Source: Orychophragmus violaceus (taxonomy: Eukaryota; Streptophyta; Magnoliopsida; Brassicales; Brassicaceae). From it: 64,000 bases of DNA. The stretch spans positions 105,639,503-105,703,502 of the forward strand of contig CM058230.1 in assembly GCA_030180135.1 (NCBI GenBank), read 5' to 3'. Shown here piece by piece: positions 38,301 to 52,869 of the stretch (positions are counted from its first letter, which is position 1; each line of letters starts with the position of its first letter). A program made the translations under genes and the position numbers. The notes under the pieces were generated by a model. The model did not search any database. It had not been told where the DNA came from and was given only the letters and a program-made list of their open reading frames with translations.

Positions 38301-39755
38301 AAATGACGGGATATGATAAACTGATCGTGGACTGATCCTATGCACCGTGGGACAGTCGCGGTGCATGAAAAACCAAGTGTTCATGGTCCGGGAAGAATCG
38401 GGTCGAGTTTTTTCGAAAGTACCACGACCAAAACCCCTCATATGGACAGTAAGGAGGTGTGGTGGAGGAAACGGGTGAAAAAAAAATGACGGTATATGAT
38501 AAACTGATCGTGGACTGATCCTATGCACCGTGGGACAGTCGCGGTGCATGAAAAACCAAGTGTTCATGGCCCGGGAAGAATCAGGTCGAGTTTTTTCGAA
38601 AGTACCATGACCAAAACCCCTCATATGGACAGTAAGGAGGTGTGGTGGAGGAAACAGGTGAAAAAAATGACGGTATATGATAAACCGATCGTGGACTGAT
38701 CCTATGCACCGTGGGACAGTCGCGGTGCATGAAAAACCACGTGTTCATGGCCCGGGAAGAATCGGTTCGAGTTTTTTCGAAAGTACCATGACCAAAACCC
38801 CTCATATAGACAGTAAGGAGGTGTGGTGGAGGAAACGGGTGAAAAAAAATGACGGTATATGATAAACTGATCGTGGACTGATCCTATGCACCGTGGGACA
38901 GTCGCGGTGCATGAAAAACCAAGTGTTCATGTCCCGAGAAAGATCGGGTCGAGTTTTTTCAAAAGTACCACGACCGAAACCCCTCATATGGACAGTAAGG
39001 AGGTGTGGTGGAGGAAACGGGTGAAAACAAAATGACGGTATATGATAAACTGATTGTGGACTGATCCTATGCACCGTGGGACAGTCGCGGTGCATGAAAA
39101 ACCAAGTGTTCATGTCCCGGGAAGGATCGGGTCGAGTTTTTTCGAAAGTACCACGACCAAAACCCCTCATATAGACAGTAAGGAGGTGTGGTGGAGGAAA
39201 CAGGTGAAAAAAAAATGACGGGATAGGATAAACTGATCGTGGACTGATCCTATGCACCGTGGGACAGTCGCGGTGCATGAAAAACCAAGTGTTCATGGCC
39301 CGAGAAGAATCGGGTCGAGTTTTTTCGAAAGTACCACGACCAAAACCCCTCATATAGACAGTAAGGAGGTGTGGTGGAGGAAACTGGTGAAAAAAAAATG
39401 ACGGGATATGATAAACTGATCGTGGACTGATCCTATGCACCGTGGGACAGTCGCGGTGCATGAAAAACCAAGTGTTCATGGTCCGGGAAGAATCGGGTCG
39501 AGTTTTTTCGAAAGTACCACGACCAAAACCCCTCATATGGACAGTAAGGAGGTGTGGTGGAGGAAACGGGTGAAAAAAAAATGACGGTATATGATAAACT
39601 GATCGTGGACTGATCCTATGCACCGTGGGACAGTCGCGGTGCATGAAAAACCAAGTGTTCATGGCCCGGGAAGAATCGGGTCGAGTTTTTTCGAAAGTAC
39701 CACGACCAAAACCCCTCATATGGACAGTAAGGAGGTGTGGTGGAGGAAACAAGTG
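36754..39755 (+). repeat. 10-monomer block duplication (period ~1827 bp)
   Basis: GAATCAGGTCGAG with the CCATGACC monomer at 36754 recurs at 38581. The next five monomers (36980-37926) recur at 38805-39752, including CCACGTGTTC, GAGAAAGATCG and GATTGTGGAC. The left edge of the second copy falls inside one monomer, which is a hybrid (see findings). Confidence 0.8.
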
Positions 39756-42700
39756 AAAAAAAATGACGGGATAGGATAAACTGATCGTGGACTGATCCTA
39801 TGCACCGTGGGACAGTCGCGGTGCATGAAAAACCAAGTGTTCATGTCCCGAGAAGGATCGGGTCGAGTTTTTTCGAAAGTAACACGACCAAAACCCCTCA
39901 TATGGACAGTAAGGAGGTGTGGTGGAGGAAACAGGTGAAAAAAATGACGGTATATGATAAACTGATCGTGGACTGATCCTATGCACCGTGGGACAGTCGC
40001 GGTGCATGAAAAACCAAGTGTTCATGTCCCGGGAAGGATCGGGTCGAGTTTTTTCGAAAGTACCACGACCAAAACCCCTCATATAGACAGTAAGGAGGTG
40101 TGGTGGAGGAAACAGGTGAAAAAAAATGACGGGATAGGATAAACTGATCGTGGACTGATCCTATGCACCGTGGGACAATCGCGGTGCATGAAAAACCAAG
40201 TGTTCATGTCCCGAGAAGGATCGGGTCGAGTTTTTTCGAAAGTAACACGACCAAAACCCCTCATATGGACAGTAAGGAGGTGTGGTGGAGGAAACAGGTA
40301 AAAAAAATGACGGTATATGATAAACTGATCGTGGACTGATCCTATGCACCGTGGGACAGTCGCGGTGCATGAAAAACCAAGTGTTCATGTCCCGGGAAGG
40401 ATCGGGTCGAGTTTTTTCGAAAGTACCACGACCAAAACCCCTCATATAGACAGTAAGGAGGTGTGGTGGAGGAAACAGGTGAAAAAAAATGACGGGATAG
40501 GATAAACTGATCGTGGACTGATCCTATGCACCGTGGGACAGTCGCGGTGCATGAAAAACCAAGTGTTCATGTCCCGAGAAGGATCGGGTCGAGTTTTTTC
40601 GAAAGTACCACGACCAAAACCCCTCATATAGACAGTAAGGAGGTGTGGTGGAGGAAACAGGTGAAAAAAAAATGACGGGATATGATAAACTGATCGTGGA
40701 CTGATCCTATGCACCGTGGGACAGTCGCGGTGCATGAAAAACCAAGTGTTCATGGTCCGGGAAGAATCGGGTCGAGTTTTTTCGAAAGTACCACGACCAA
40801 AACCCCTCATATGGACAGTAAGGAGGTGTGGTGGAGGAAACGGGTGAAAAAAAAATGACGGTATATGATAAACAGATCACGGACTGATCCTATGCACCGT
40901 GGGACAGTCGCGGTGCATGAAAAACCAAGTGTTCATGGCCCGGGAAGAATCGGGTCGAGTTTTTTCGAAAGTACCACGACCAAAACCCCTCATATGGACA
41001 GTAAGGAGGTGTGGTGGAGGAAACAAGTGAAAAAAAATGACGGGATAGGATAAACTGATCGTGGACTGATCCTATGCACCGTGGGACAGTCGCGGTGCAT
41101 GAAAAACCAAGTGTTCATGTCCCGAGAAGGATCGGGTCGAGTTTTTTCGAAAGTAACACGACCAAAACCCCTTATATGGACAGTAAGGAGGTGTGGTGGA
41201 GGAAACAGGTGAAAAAAAAATGACGGGATAGGATAAACTGATCGTGGACTGATCCTATGCACCGTGGGACAGTCGCGGTGCATGAAAAACCAAGTGTTCA
41301 TGGCCCGGGAAGAATCGGGTCGAGTTTTTTCGAAAGTACCACGACCAAAACCCCTCATATAGACAGTAAGGAGGTGTGGTGGAGGAAACAGGTGAAAAGA
41401 AAATGACGGGATATGATAAACTGATCGTGGACTGATCCTATACACCGTGGGACAGTCGCGGTGAATGAAAAACCAAGTGTTCATGGCCCGGGAAGATTTG
41501 GTTCGAGTTTTTTCGAAAGTACCACGACCAAAACCCCTCATATAGACAGTAAGGAGGTGTGGTGGAGGAAACGGGTGAAAAAAAATGACGGTATATGATA
41601 AACTGATCGTGGACTGATCCTATGCACCGTGGGACAGTCGCGGTGCATGAAAAACCAAGTGTTCATGTCCCGAGAAGGATCGGGTCGAGTTTTTTCAAAA
41701 GTACCACGACCGAAACCCCTCATTTGGACAGTAAGGAGGTGTGGTGGAGGAAACGGGTGAAAACAAAATGACGGTATATGATAAACTGATCGTGGACTGA
41801 TCCTATGCACCGTGGGACAGTCGCGGTGCATGAAAAACCAAGTGTTCATGTCCCGGGAAGGATCGGGTCGAGTTTTTTCGAAAGTACCACGACCAAAACC
41901 CCTCATATAGACAGTAAGGAGGTGTGGTGGAGGAAACAGGTGAAAAAAAAATGACGGGATAGGATAAACTGATCGTGGACTGATCCTATGCACCATGGGA
42001 CAGTCGCGGTGCATGAAAAACCAAGTGTTCATGGCCCGAGAAGAATCGGGTCGAGTTTTTTCGAAAGTACCACGACCAAAACCCCTCATATAGACAGTAA
42101 GGAGGTGTGGTGGAGGAAACAGGTGAAAAAAAATGAAGGGATATGATAAACTGATCGTGGACTGATCCTATGCACCGTGGGACAGTCGCGGTGCATGAAA
42201 AACCAAGTGTTCATGGTCCGGGAAGAATCGGGTCGAGTTTTTTCGAAAGTACCACGACCAAAACCCCTCATATGGACAGTAAGGAGGTGTGGTGGAGGAA
42301 ACGGGTGAAAAAAAATGACGGTATATGATAAACTGATCGTGGACTGATCCTATGCACCGTGGGACAGTCGCGGTGCATGAAAAACCAAGTGTTCATGGCC
42401 CGGGAAGAATCGGGTCGAGTTTTTTCGAAAGTACCACGACCAAAACCCCTCATATGGACAGTAAGGAGGTGTGGTGGAGGAAACAAGTGAAAAAAAATGA
42501 CGGGATAGGATAAACTGATCGTGGACTGATCCTATGCACCGTGGGACAGTCGCGGTGCATGAAAAACCAAGTGTTCATGTCCCGAGAAGGATCGGGTCGA
42601 GTTTTTTCGAAAGTAACACGACCAAAACCCCTCATATGGACAGTAAGGAGGTGTGGTGGAGGAAACAGGTGAAAAAAATGACGGTATATGATAAACTGAT

Positions 42701-43009
42701 CATGGACTGATCCTATGCACCGTGGGACAGTCGCGGTGCATGAAACACCAAGTGTTCATGTCCCGGGAAGGATCGGGTCGAGTTTTTTCGAAAGTACCAC
42801 GACCAAAACCCCTCATATAGACAGTAAGGAGGTGTGGTGGAGGAAACAGGTGAAAAAAAAATGACGGGATAGGATAAACTGATCGTGGACTGATCCTATG
42901 CACCGTGGGACAGTCGCGGTGCATGAAAAACCAAGTGTTCATGTCCCGGGAAGGATCGGGTCGAGTTTTTTCGAAAGTACCACGACCAAAACCCCTCATA
43001 TAGACAGTA

Positions 43010-46000
43010 AGGAGGTGTGGTGGAGGAAACAGGTGAAAAAAAATGACGGGATATGATAAACTGATCGTGGATTGATCCTATGCACCGTGGGACAGTCGCG
43101 GTGCATGAAAAACCAAGTGTTCATGGTCCGGGAAGAATCGGGTCGAGTTTTTTCGAAAGTACCATGACCAAAACCCCTCATATGGACAGTAAGGAGGTGT
43201 GGTGGAGGAAACGGGTGAAAAAAAAATGACGGTATATGATAAACAGATCGTGGACTGATCCTATGCACCGTGGGACAGTCGCGGTGCATGAAAAACCAAG
43301 TGTTCATGTCCCGAGAAGGATCGGGTCGAGTTTTTTCGAAAGTAACACGACCAAAACCCCTCATATGGACAGTAAGGAGGTGTGGTGGAGGAAACAGGTG
43401 AAAAAAATGACGGTATATGATAAACTGATCGTGGACTGATCCTATGCACCGTGGGACAGTCGCGGTGCATGAAAAACCAAGTGTTCATGTCCCGGGAAGG
43501 ATCGGGTCGAGTTTTTTCGAAAGTACCACGACCAAAACCCCTCATATAGACAGTAAGGAGGTGTGGTGGAGGAAACAGGTGAAAAAAAATGACGGGATAG
43601 GATAAACTGATCGTGGACTGATCCTATGCACCGTGGGACAGTCGCGGTGCATGAAAAACCAAGTGTTCATGTCCCGAGAAGGATCGGGTCGAGTTTTTTC
43701 GAAAGTACCACGACCAAAACCCCTCATATAGACAGTAAGGAGGTGTGGTGGAGGAAACAGGTGAAAAAAAAATGACGGGATATGATAAACTGATCGTGGA
43801 CTTATCCTATGCACCGTGGGACAGTCGCGGTGCATGAAAAACCAAGTGTTCATGGTCCGGGAAGAATCGGGTCGAGTTTTTTCGAAAGTACCACGACCAA
43901 AACCCCTCATATGGACAGTAAGGAGGTGTGGTGGAGGAAACGGGTGAAAAAAATGACGGTATATGATAAACAGATCGTGGACTGATCCTATGCACCGTGG
44001 GACAGTCGCGGTGCATGAAAAACCAAGTGTTCATGGCCCGGGAAGAATCGGGTCGAGTTTTTTCGAAAGTACCACGACCAAAACCCCTCATATGGACAGT
44101 AAGGAGGTGTGGTGGAGGAAACAAGTGAAAAAATGACGGGATAGGATAAACTGATCGTGGACTGATCCTATGCACCGTGGGACAGTCGCGGTGCATGAAA
44201 AACCAAGTGTTCATGTCCCGAGAAGGATCGGGTCGAGTTTTTTTGAAAGTAACACGACCAAAACCCCTTATATGGACAGTAAGGAGGTGTGGTGGAGGAA
44301 ACAGGTGAAAAAAAAATGACGGGATATGCTAAACTGATCGTGGACTGATCCTATGCACCGTGGGACAGTCGCGTTGCATGAAAAACCAAGTGTTCATGGC
44401 CCGGGAAGAATCGGGTCGAGTTTTTTCGAAAGTACCACGACCAAAACCCCTCATATAGACAGTAAGGAGGTGTGGTGGAGGAACCAGGTGAAAAGAAAAT
44501 GACGGGATATGATAAACTGATCGTGGACTGATCCTATACACCGTGGGACAGTCGCGGTGCATGAAAAACCAAGTGTTCATGGCCCGGGAAGAATCGGTTC
44601 GAGTTTTTTCGAAAGTACCACGACCAAAACCCCTCATATAGACAGTAAGGAGGTGTGGTGGAGGAAACGGGTGAAAAAAAATGACGGTATATGATAAACT
44701 GATCGTGGACTGATCCTATGCACCGTGGGACAGTCGCGGTCCATGAAAAACCAAGTGTTCATGTCCCGAGAAGGATCGGGTCGAGTTTTTTCAAAAGTAC
44801 CACGACCGAAACCCCTCATATGGACAGTAAGGAGGTGTGGTGGAGGAAACGGGTGAAAACAAAATGACGTTATATGATAAACTGATCGTGGACTGATCCT
44901 ATGCACCGTGGGACAGTCGCGGTGCATGAAAAACCAAGTGTTCATGTCCCGGGAAGGATCGGGTCGAGTTTTTTCGAAAGTACCACGACCAAAACCCCTC
45001 ATATAGACAGTAAGGAGGTGTGGTGGAGGAAACAGGTGAAAAAAAAATGACGGGATAGGATAAACTGATCAGGGACTGATCCTATGCACCATGGGACAGT
45101 CGCGGTGCATGAAAAACCAAGTGTTCATGGCCCGAGAAGAGTCGGGTCGAGTTTTTTCGAAAGTACCACGACCAAAACCCCTCATATAGACAGTAAGGAG
45201 GTGTGGTGGAGGAAACAGGTGAAAAAAATGACGGGATATGATAAACTGATCGTGGACTGATCCTATGCACCGTGGGACAGTCGCGGTGCATGAAAAACCA
45301 AGTGTTCATGGTCCGGGAAGAATCGGGTCGAGTTTTTTCGAAAGTACCATGACCAAAACCCCTCATATGGACAGTAAGGAGGTGTGGTGGAGGAAACGGG
45401 TGAAAAAAAAATGACGGTATATGATAAACAGATCGTGGACTGATCCTATGCACCGTGGGACAGTCGCGGTGCATGAAAAACCAAGTGTTCATGTCCCGAG
45501 AAGGATCGGGTCGAGTTTTTTCGAAAGTAACACGACCAAAACCCCTCATATGGACAGTAAGGAGGTGTGGTGGAGGAAACAGGTGAAAAAAATGACGGTA
45601 TATGATAAACTGATCGTGGACTGATCCTATGCACCGTGGGACAGTCGCGGTGCATGAAAAACCAAGTGTTCATGTCCCGGGAAGGATCGGGTCGAGTTTT
45701 TTCGAAAGTACCACGACCAAAACCCCTCATATAGACAGTAAGGAGGTGTGGTGGAGGAAACAGGTGAAAAAAAATGACGGGATAGGATAAACTGATCGTG
45801 GACTGATCCTATGCACCGTGGGACAGTCGCGGTGCATGAAAAACCAAGTGTTCATGTCCCGAGAAGGATCGGGTCGAGTTTTTTCGAAAGTACCACGACC
45901 AAAACCCCTCATATAGACAGTAAGGAGGTGTGGTGGAGGAAACAGGTGAAAAAAAAATGACGGGATATGATAAACTGATCGTGGACTTATCCTATGCACC

Positions 46001-47380
46001 GTGGGACAGTCGCGGTGCATGAAAAACCAAGTGTTCATGGTCCGGGAAGAATCGGGTCGAGTTTTTTCGAAAGTACCACGACCAAAACCCCTCATATGGA
46101 CAGTAAGGAGGTGTGGTGGAGGAAACGGGTGAAAAAAATGACGGTATATGATAAACAGATCGTGGACTGATCCTATGCACCGTGGGACAGTCGCGGTGCA
46201 TGAAAAACCAAGTGTTCATGGCCCGGGAAGAATCGGGTCGAGTTTTTTCGAAAGTACCACGACCAAAACCCCTCATATGGACAGTAAGGAGGTGTGGTGG
46301 AGGAAACAAGTGAAAAAATGACGGGATAGGATAAACTGATCGTGGACTGATCCTATGCACCGTGGGACAGTCGCGGTGCATGAAAAACCAAGTGTTCATG
46401 TCCCGAGAAGGATCGGGTCGAGTTTTTTTGAAAGTAACACGACCAAAACCCCTTATATGGACAGTAAGGAGGTGTGGTGGAGGAAACAGGTGAAAAAAAA
46501 ATGACGGGATATGCTAAACTGATCGTGGACTGATCCTATGCACCGTGGGACAGTCGCGTTGCATGAAAAACCAAGTGTTCATGGCCCGGGAAGAATCGGG
46601 TCGAGTTTTTTCGAAAGTACCACGACCAAAACCCCTCATATAGACAGTAAGGAGGTGTGGTGGAGGAACCAGGTGAAAAGAAAATGACGGGATATGATAA
46701 ACTGATCGTGGACTGATCCTATACACCGTGGGACAGTCGCGGTGCATGAAAAACCAAGTGTTCATGGCCCGGGAAGAATCGGTTCGAGTTTTTTCGAAAG
46801 TACCACGACCAAAACCCCTCATATAGACAGTAAGGAGGTGTGGTGGAGGAAACGGGTGAAAAAAAATGACGGTATATGATAAACTGATCGTGGACTGATC
46901 CTATGCACCGTGGGACAGTCGCGGTCCATGAAAAACCAAGTGTTCATGTCCCGAGAAGGATCGGGTCGAGTTTTTTCAAAAGTACCACGACCGAAACCCC
47001 TCATATGGACAGTAAGGAGGTGTGGTGGAGGAAACGGGTGAAAACAAAATGACGTTATATGATAAACTGATCGTGGACTGATCCTATGCACCGTGGGACA
47101 GTCGCGGTGCATGAAAAACCAAGTGTTCATGTCCCGGGAAGGATCGGGTCGAGTTTTTTCGAAAGTACCACGACCAAAACCCCTCATATAGACAGTAAGG
47201 AGGTGTGGTGGAGGAAACAGGTGAAAAAAAAATGACGGGATAGGATAAACTGATCAGGGACTGATCCTATGCACCATGGGACAGTCGCGGTGCATGAAAA
47301 ACCAAGTGTTCATGGCCCGAGAAGAATCGGGTCGAGTTTTTTCGAAAGTACCACGACCAAAACCCCTCATATAGACAGTA
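43010..47380 (+). repeat. 12-monomer block duplication (period 2185 bp)
   Basis: About 43010-45190 and 45195-47375 are near-identical neighbours. Shared rare variants are GCGTTGCATG (44371 and 46556), GATATGCTAAAC (near 44324 and 46509), GGTCCATG (near 44740 and 46925), GACGTTATATG (near 44867 and 47052) and GATCAGGGACTG (near 45068 and 47252). Confidence 0.85.
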
Positions 47381-50300
47381 AGGAGGTGTGGTGGAGGAAA
47401 CAGGTGAAAAAAATGACGGGATATGATAAACTGATCGTGGACTGATCCTATGCACCGTGGGACAGTCGCGGTGCATGAAAAACCAAGTGTTCATGGTCCG
47501 GGAAGAATCGGGTCGAGTTTTTTCAAAAGTACCACAACCAAAACCCCTCATATGGACAGTAAGGAGGTGTGGTGGAGGAAACGGGTGAAAAAAAAATGAC
47601 GGTATATGATAAACTGATCGTGGACTGATCCTATGCACCGTGGGACAGTCGCGGTGCATGAAAAACCAAGTGTTCATGGCCCGGGAAGAATCGGGTCGAG
47701 TTTTTTCGAAAGTACCACGACCAAAACCCCTCATATGGACAGTAAGGAGGTGTGGTGGAGGAAACAAGTGAAAAAAATGACGGGATAGGATAAACTGATC
47801 GTGGACTGATCCTATGCACCGTGGGACAGTCGCGGTGCATGAAAAACCAAGTGTTCATGTCCCGAGAAGGATCGGGTCGAGTTTTTTCGAAAGTAACACG
47901 ACCAAAACCCCTCATATGGACAGTAAGGAGGTGTGGTGGAGGAAACAGGTGAAAAAAATGACGGTATATGATAAACTGATCATGGACTGATCCTATGCAC
48001 CGTGGGACAGTCGCGGTGCATGAAAAACCAAGTGTTCATGTCCCGGGAAGGATCGGGTCGAGTTTTTTCGAAAGTACCACGACCAAAACCCCTCATATAG
48101 ACAGTAAGGAGGTGTGGTGGAGGAAACAGGTGAAAAAAAAATGACGGGATAGGATAAACTGATCGTGGACTGATCCTATGCACCGTGGGACAGTCGCGGT
48201 GCATGAAAAACCAAGTGTTCATGTCCCGAGAAGGATCGGGTCGAGTATTTTCGAAAGTACCACGACCAAAACCCCTCATATAGACAGTAAGGAGGTGTGG
48301 TGGAGGAAACAGGTGAAAAAAAAATGACGGGATATGATAAACTGATCGTGGATTAATCCTATGCACCGTGGGACAGTCGCAGTGCAAGAAAAACCAAGTG
48401 TTCATGGTCCGGGAAGAATCGGGTCGAGTTTTTTCGAAAGTACCATGACCAAAACCCCTCATATGGACAGTAAGGAGGTGTGGTGGAGGAAACGGGTGAA
48501 AAAAAAATGACGGTATATGATAAACTGATCGTGGACTGATCCTATGCACCGTGGGACAGTCGCGGTCCATGAAAAACCAAGTGTTCATGTCCCGAGAAGG
48601 ATCGGGTCGAGTTTTTTCAAAAGTACCACGACCGAAACCCCTCATATGGACAGTAAGGAGGTGTGGTGGAGGAAACGGGTGAAAACAAAATGACGTTATA
48701 TGATAAACTGATCGTGGACTGATCCTATGCACCGTGGGACAGTCGCGGTGCATGAAAAACCAAGTGTTCATGTCCCGGGAAGGATCGGGTCGAGTTTTTT
48801 CGAAAGTACCACGACCAAAACCCCTCATATAGACAGTAAGGAGGTGTGGTGGAGGAAACAGGTGAAAAAAAAATGACGGGATAGGATAAACTGATCAGGG
48901 ACTGATCCTATGCACCATGGGACAGTCGCGGTGCATGAAAAACCAAGTGTTCATGGCCCGAGAAGAATCGGGTCGAGTTTTTTCGAAAGTACCACGACCA
49001 AAACCCCTCATATAGACAGTAAGGAGGTGTGGTGGAGGAAACAGGTGAAAAAAATGACGGGATATGATAAACTGATCGTGGACTGATCCTATGCACCGTG
49101 GGACAGTCGCGGTGCATGAAAAACCAAGTGTTCATGGTCCGGGAAGAATCGGGTCGAGTTTTTTCGAAAGTACCACAACCAAAACCCCTCATATGGACAG
49201 TAAGGAGGTGTGGTGGAGGAAACGGGTGAAAAAAAAATGACGGTATATGATAAACTGATCGTGGACTGATCCTATGCACCGTGGGACAGTCGCGGTGCAT
49301 GAAAAACCAAGTGTTCATGGCCCGGGAAGAATCGGGTCGAGTTTTTTCGAAAGTACCACGACCAAAACCCCTCATATGGACAGTAAGGAGGTGTGGTGGA
49401 GGAAACAAGTGAAAAAAAATGACGGGATAGGATAAACTGATCGTGGACTGATCCTATGCACCGTGGGACAGTCGCGGTGCATGAAAAACCAAGTGTTCAT
49501 GTCCCGAGAAGGATCGGGTCGAGTTTTTTCGAAAGTAACACGACCAAAACCCCTCATATGGACAGTAAGGAGGTGTGGTGGAGGAAACAGGTGAAAAAAA
49601 TGACGGTATATGATAAACTGATCATGGACTGATCCTATGCACCGTGGGACAGTCGCGGTGCATGAAAAACCAAGTGTTCATGTCCCGGGAAGGATCGGGT
49701 CGAGTTTTTTCGAAAGTACCACGACCAAAACCCCTCATATAGACAGTAAGGAGGTGTGGTGGAGGAAACAGGTGAAAAAAAATGACGGGATAGGATAAAC
49801 TGATCGTGGACTGATCCTATGCACCGTGGGACAGTCGCGGTGCAAGAAAAACCAAGTGTTCATGGTCCGGGAAGAATCGGGTCGAGTTTTTTCGAAAGTA
49901 CCATGACCAAAACCCCTCATATGGACAGTAAGGAGGTGTGGTGGAGGAAACGGGTGAAAAAAAAATGACGGTATATGATAAACAGATCGTGGACTGATCC
50001 TATGCACCGTGGGACAGTCGCGGTGCATGAAAAACCAAGTGTTCATGGCCCGGGAAGAATCGGGTCGAGTTTTTTCGAAAGTACCACGACCAAAACCCCT
50101 CATATGGACAGTAAGGAGGTGTGGTGGAGGAAACAAGTGAAAAAAAATGACGGGATAAGATAAACTGATCGTGGACTGATCATATGCACCGTGGGACAGT
50201 CGCGGTGCATGAAAAACCAAGTGTTCATGTCCCGAGAAGGATCGGGTCGAGTTTTTTCGAAAGTAACACGACCAAAACCCCTTATATGGACAGTAAGGAG

Positions 50301-52690
50301 GTGTGGTGGAGGAAACAGGTGAAAAAATGACGGTATATGATAAACTGATCGTGGACTGATCCTATGCACCGTGGGACAGTCGCGGTGCATGAAAAACCAA
50401 GTGTTCATGGCCCGGGAAGAATCGGGTCGAGTTTTTTCGAAAGTACCACGACCAAAACCCCTCATATGGACAGTAAGGAGGTGTGGTGGAGGAAACAGGT
50501 GAAAAAAAAATTACGGGATATGATAAACTGATCGTGGACTGATCCTATGCACCGTGGGACAGTCGCGGTGCATGAAAAACCAAGTGTTCATGGCCCGGGA
50601 AGAATCGGGTCGAGTTTTTTCGAAAGTACCACGACCAAAACCCCTCATATAGACAATAAGGAGGTGTGGTGGAGGAAACAGGTGAAAAGAAAATGACGGG
50701 ATATGATAAACTGATCGTGGACTGATCCTATGCACCGTGGGACAGTCGCGGTGCATGAAAAACCAAGTGTTCATGGTCCGGGAAGAATCGGGTCGAGTTT
50801 TTTCGAAAGTACCACGACCAAAACCCCTCATATGGACAATAAGGAGGTGTGGTGGAGGAAACGGGTGAAAAAAAAATGACGGTATATGATAAACTGATCG
50901 TGGACTGATCCTATGCACCGTGGGACAGTCGCGGTGCATGAAAAACCAAGTGTTCATGTCCCGAGAAGGATCGGGTCGAGTTTTTTCGAAAGTAACACGA
51001 CCAAAACCCCTCATATGGACAGTAAGGAGGTGTGGTGGAGGAAACAGGTGAAAAAAATGACGGTATATGATAAACTGATCATGGACTGATCCTATGCACC
51101 GTGGGACAGTCGCGGTGCATGAAAAACCAAGTGTTCATGTCCCGGGAAGGATCGGGTCGAGTTTTTTCGAAAGTACCACGACCAAAACCCCTCATATAGA
51201 CAGTAAGGAGGTGTGGTGGAGGAAACAGGTGAAAAAAAAATGACGGGATAGGATAAACTGATCGTGGACTGATCCTATGCACCGTGGGACAGTCGCGGTG
51301 CATGAAAAACCAAGTGTTCATGTCCCGAGAAGGATCGGGTCGAGTATTTTCGAAAGTACCACGACCAAAACCCCTCATATAGACAGTAAGGAGGTGTGGT
51401 GGAGGAAACAGGTGAAAAAAAAATGACGGGATATGATAAACTGATCGTGGATTAATCCTATGCACCGTGGGACAGTCGCGGTGCAAGAAAAACCAAGTGT
51501 TCATGGTCCGGGAAGAATCGGGTCGAGTTTTTTCGAAAGTACCATGACCAAAACCCCTCATATGGACAGTAAGGAGGTGTGGTGGAGGAAACGGGTGAAA
51601 AAAAAATGACGGTATATGATAAACAGATCGTGGACTGATCCTATGCACCGTGGGACAGTCGCGGTGCATGAAAAACCAAGTGTTCATGGCCCGGGAAGAA
51701 TCGGGTCGAGTTTTTTCGAAAGTACCACGACCAAAACCCCTCATATGGACAGTAAGGAGGTGTGGTGGAGGAAACAAGTGAAAAAAAATGACGGGATAAG
51801 ATAAACTGATCGTGGACTGATCATATGCACCGTGGGACAGTCGCGGTGCATGAAAAACCAAGTGTTCATGTCCCGAGAAGGATCGGGTCGAGTTTTTTCG
51901 AAAGTAACACGACCAAAACCCCTTATATGGACAGTAAGGAGGTGTGGTGGAGGAAACAGGTGAAAAAATGACGGTATATGATAAACTGATCGTGGACTGA
52001 TCCTATGCACCGTGGGACAGTCGCGGTGCATGAAAAACCAAGTGTTCATGGCCCGGGAAGAATCGGGTCGAGTTTTTTCGAAAGTACCACGACCAAAACC
52101 CCTCATATGGACAGTAAGGAGGTGTGGTGGAGGAAACAGGTGAAAAAAAAATTACGGGATATGATAAACTGATCGTGGACTGATCCTATGCACCGTGGGA
52201 CAGTCGCGGTGCATGAAAAACCAAGTGTTCATGGCCCGGGAAGAATCGGGTCGAGTTTTTTCGAAAGTACCACGACCAAAACCCCTCATATAGACAATAA
52301 GGAGGTGTGGTGGAGGAAACAGGTGAAAAGAAAATGACGGGATATGATAAACTGATCGTGGACTGATCCTATGCACCGTGGGACAGTCGCGGTGCATGAA
52401 AAACCAAGTGTTCATGGTCCGGGAAGAATCGGGTCGAGTTTTTTCGAAAGTACCACGACCAAAACCCCTCATATGGACAATAAGGAGGTGTGGTGGAGGA
52501 AACGGGTGAAAAAAAAATGACGGTATATGATAAACTGATCGTGGACTGATTCTATGCACCGTGGGACAGTCGCGGTGCATGAAAAACCAAGTGTTCATGG
52601 CCCGGGAAAAATCGGGTCGAGTTTTTTCGAAAGTACCACGACCAAAACCCCTCATATGGACAGTAATGAGGTGTGGTGGAGGAAACAAGT
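47040..52690 (+). repeat. 9-monomer block duplications (period 1641 bp)
   Basis: About 47040-48050 recurs at 48681-49690 (GATCAGGGACTG at 47252 and 48893, ACCACAACC at 47531 and 49172). About 49920-51010 recurs at 51560-52650 (GATAAGATAAAC and GATCATATGC near 50180 and 51821, AAAATTACGG near 50509 and 52150). The two sets share one offset, consistent with successive unequal exchanges. Confidence 0.8.
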
Positions 52691-52869
52691 GAAAAAAAAT
52701 TACGGGATAGGATAAACTGATCGTGGACTGATCCTATGCACCGTGGGACAGTCGCGGTGCATGAAAAACCAAGTGTTCATGTCCCGAGAAGGATCGGGTC
52801 GAGTTTTTTCGAAAGTAACACGACCAAAACCCCTCATATGGACAGTAAGGAGGTGTGGTGGAGGAAACA

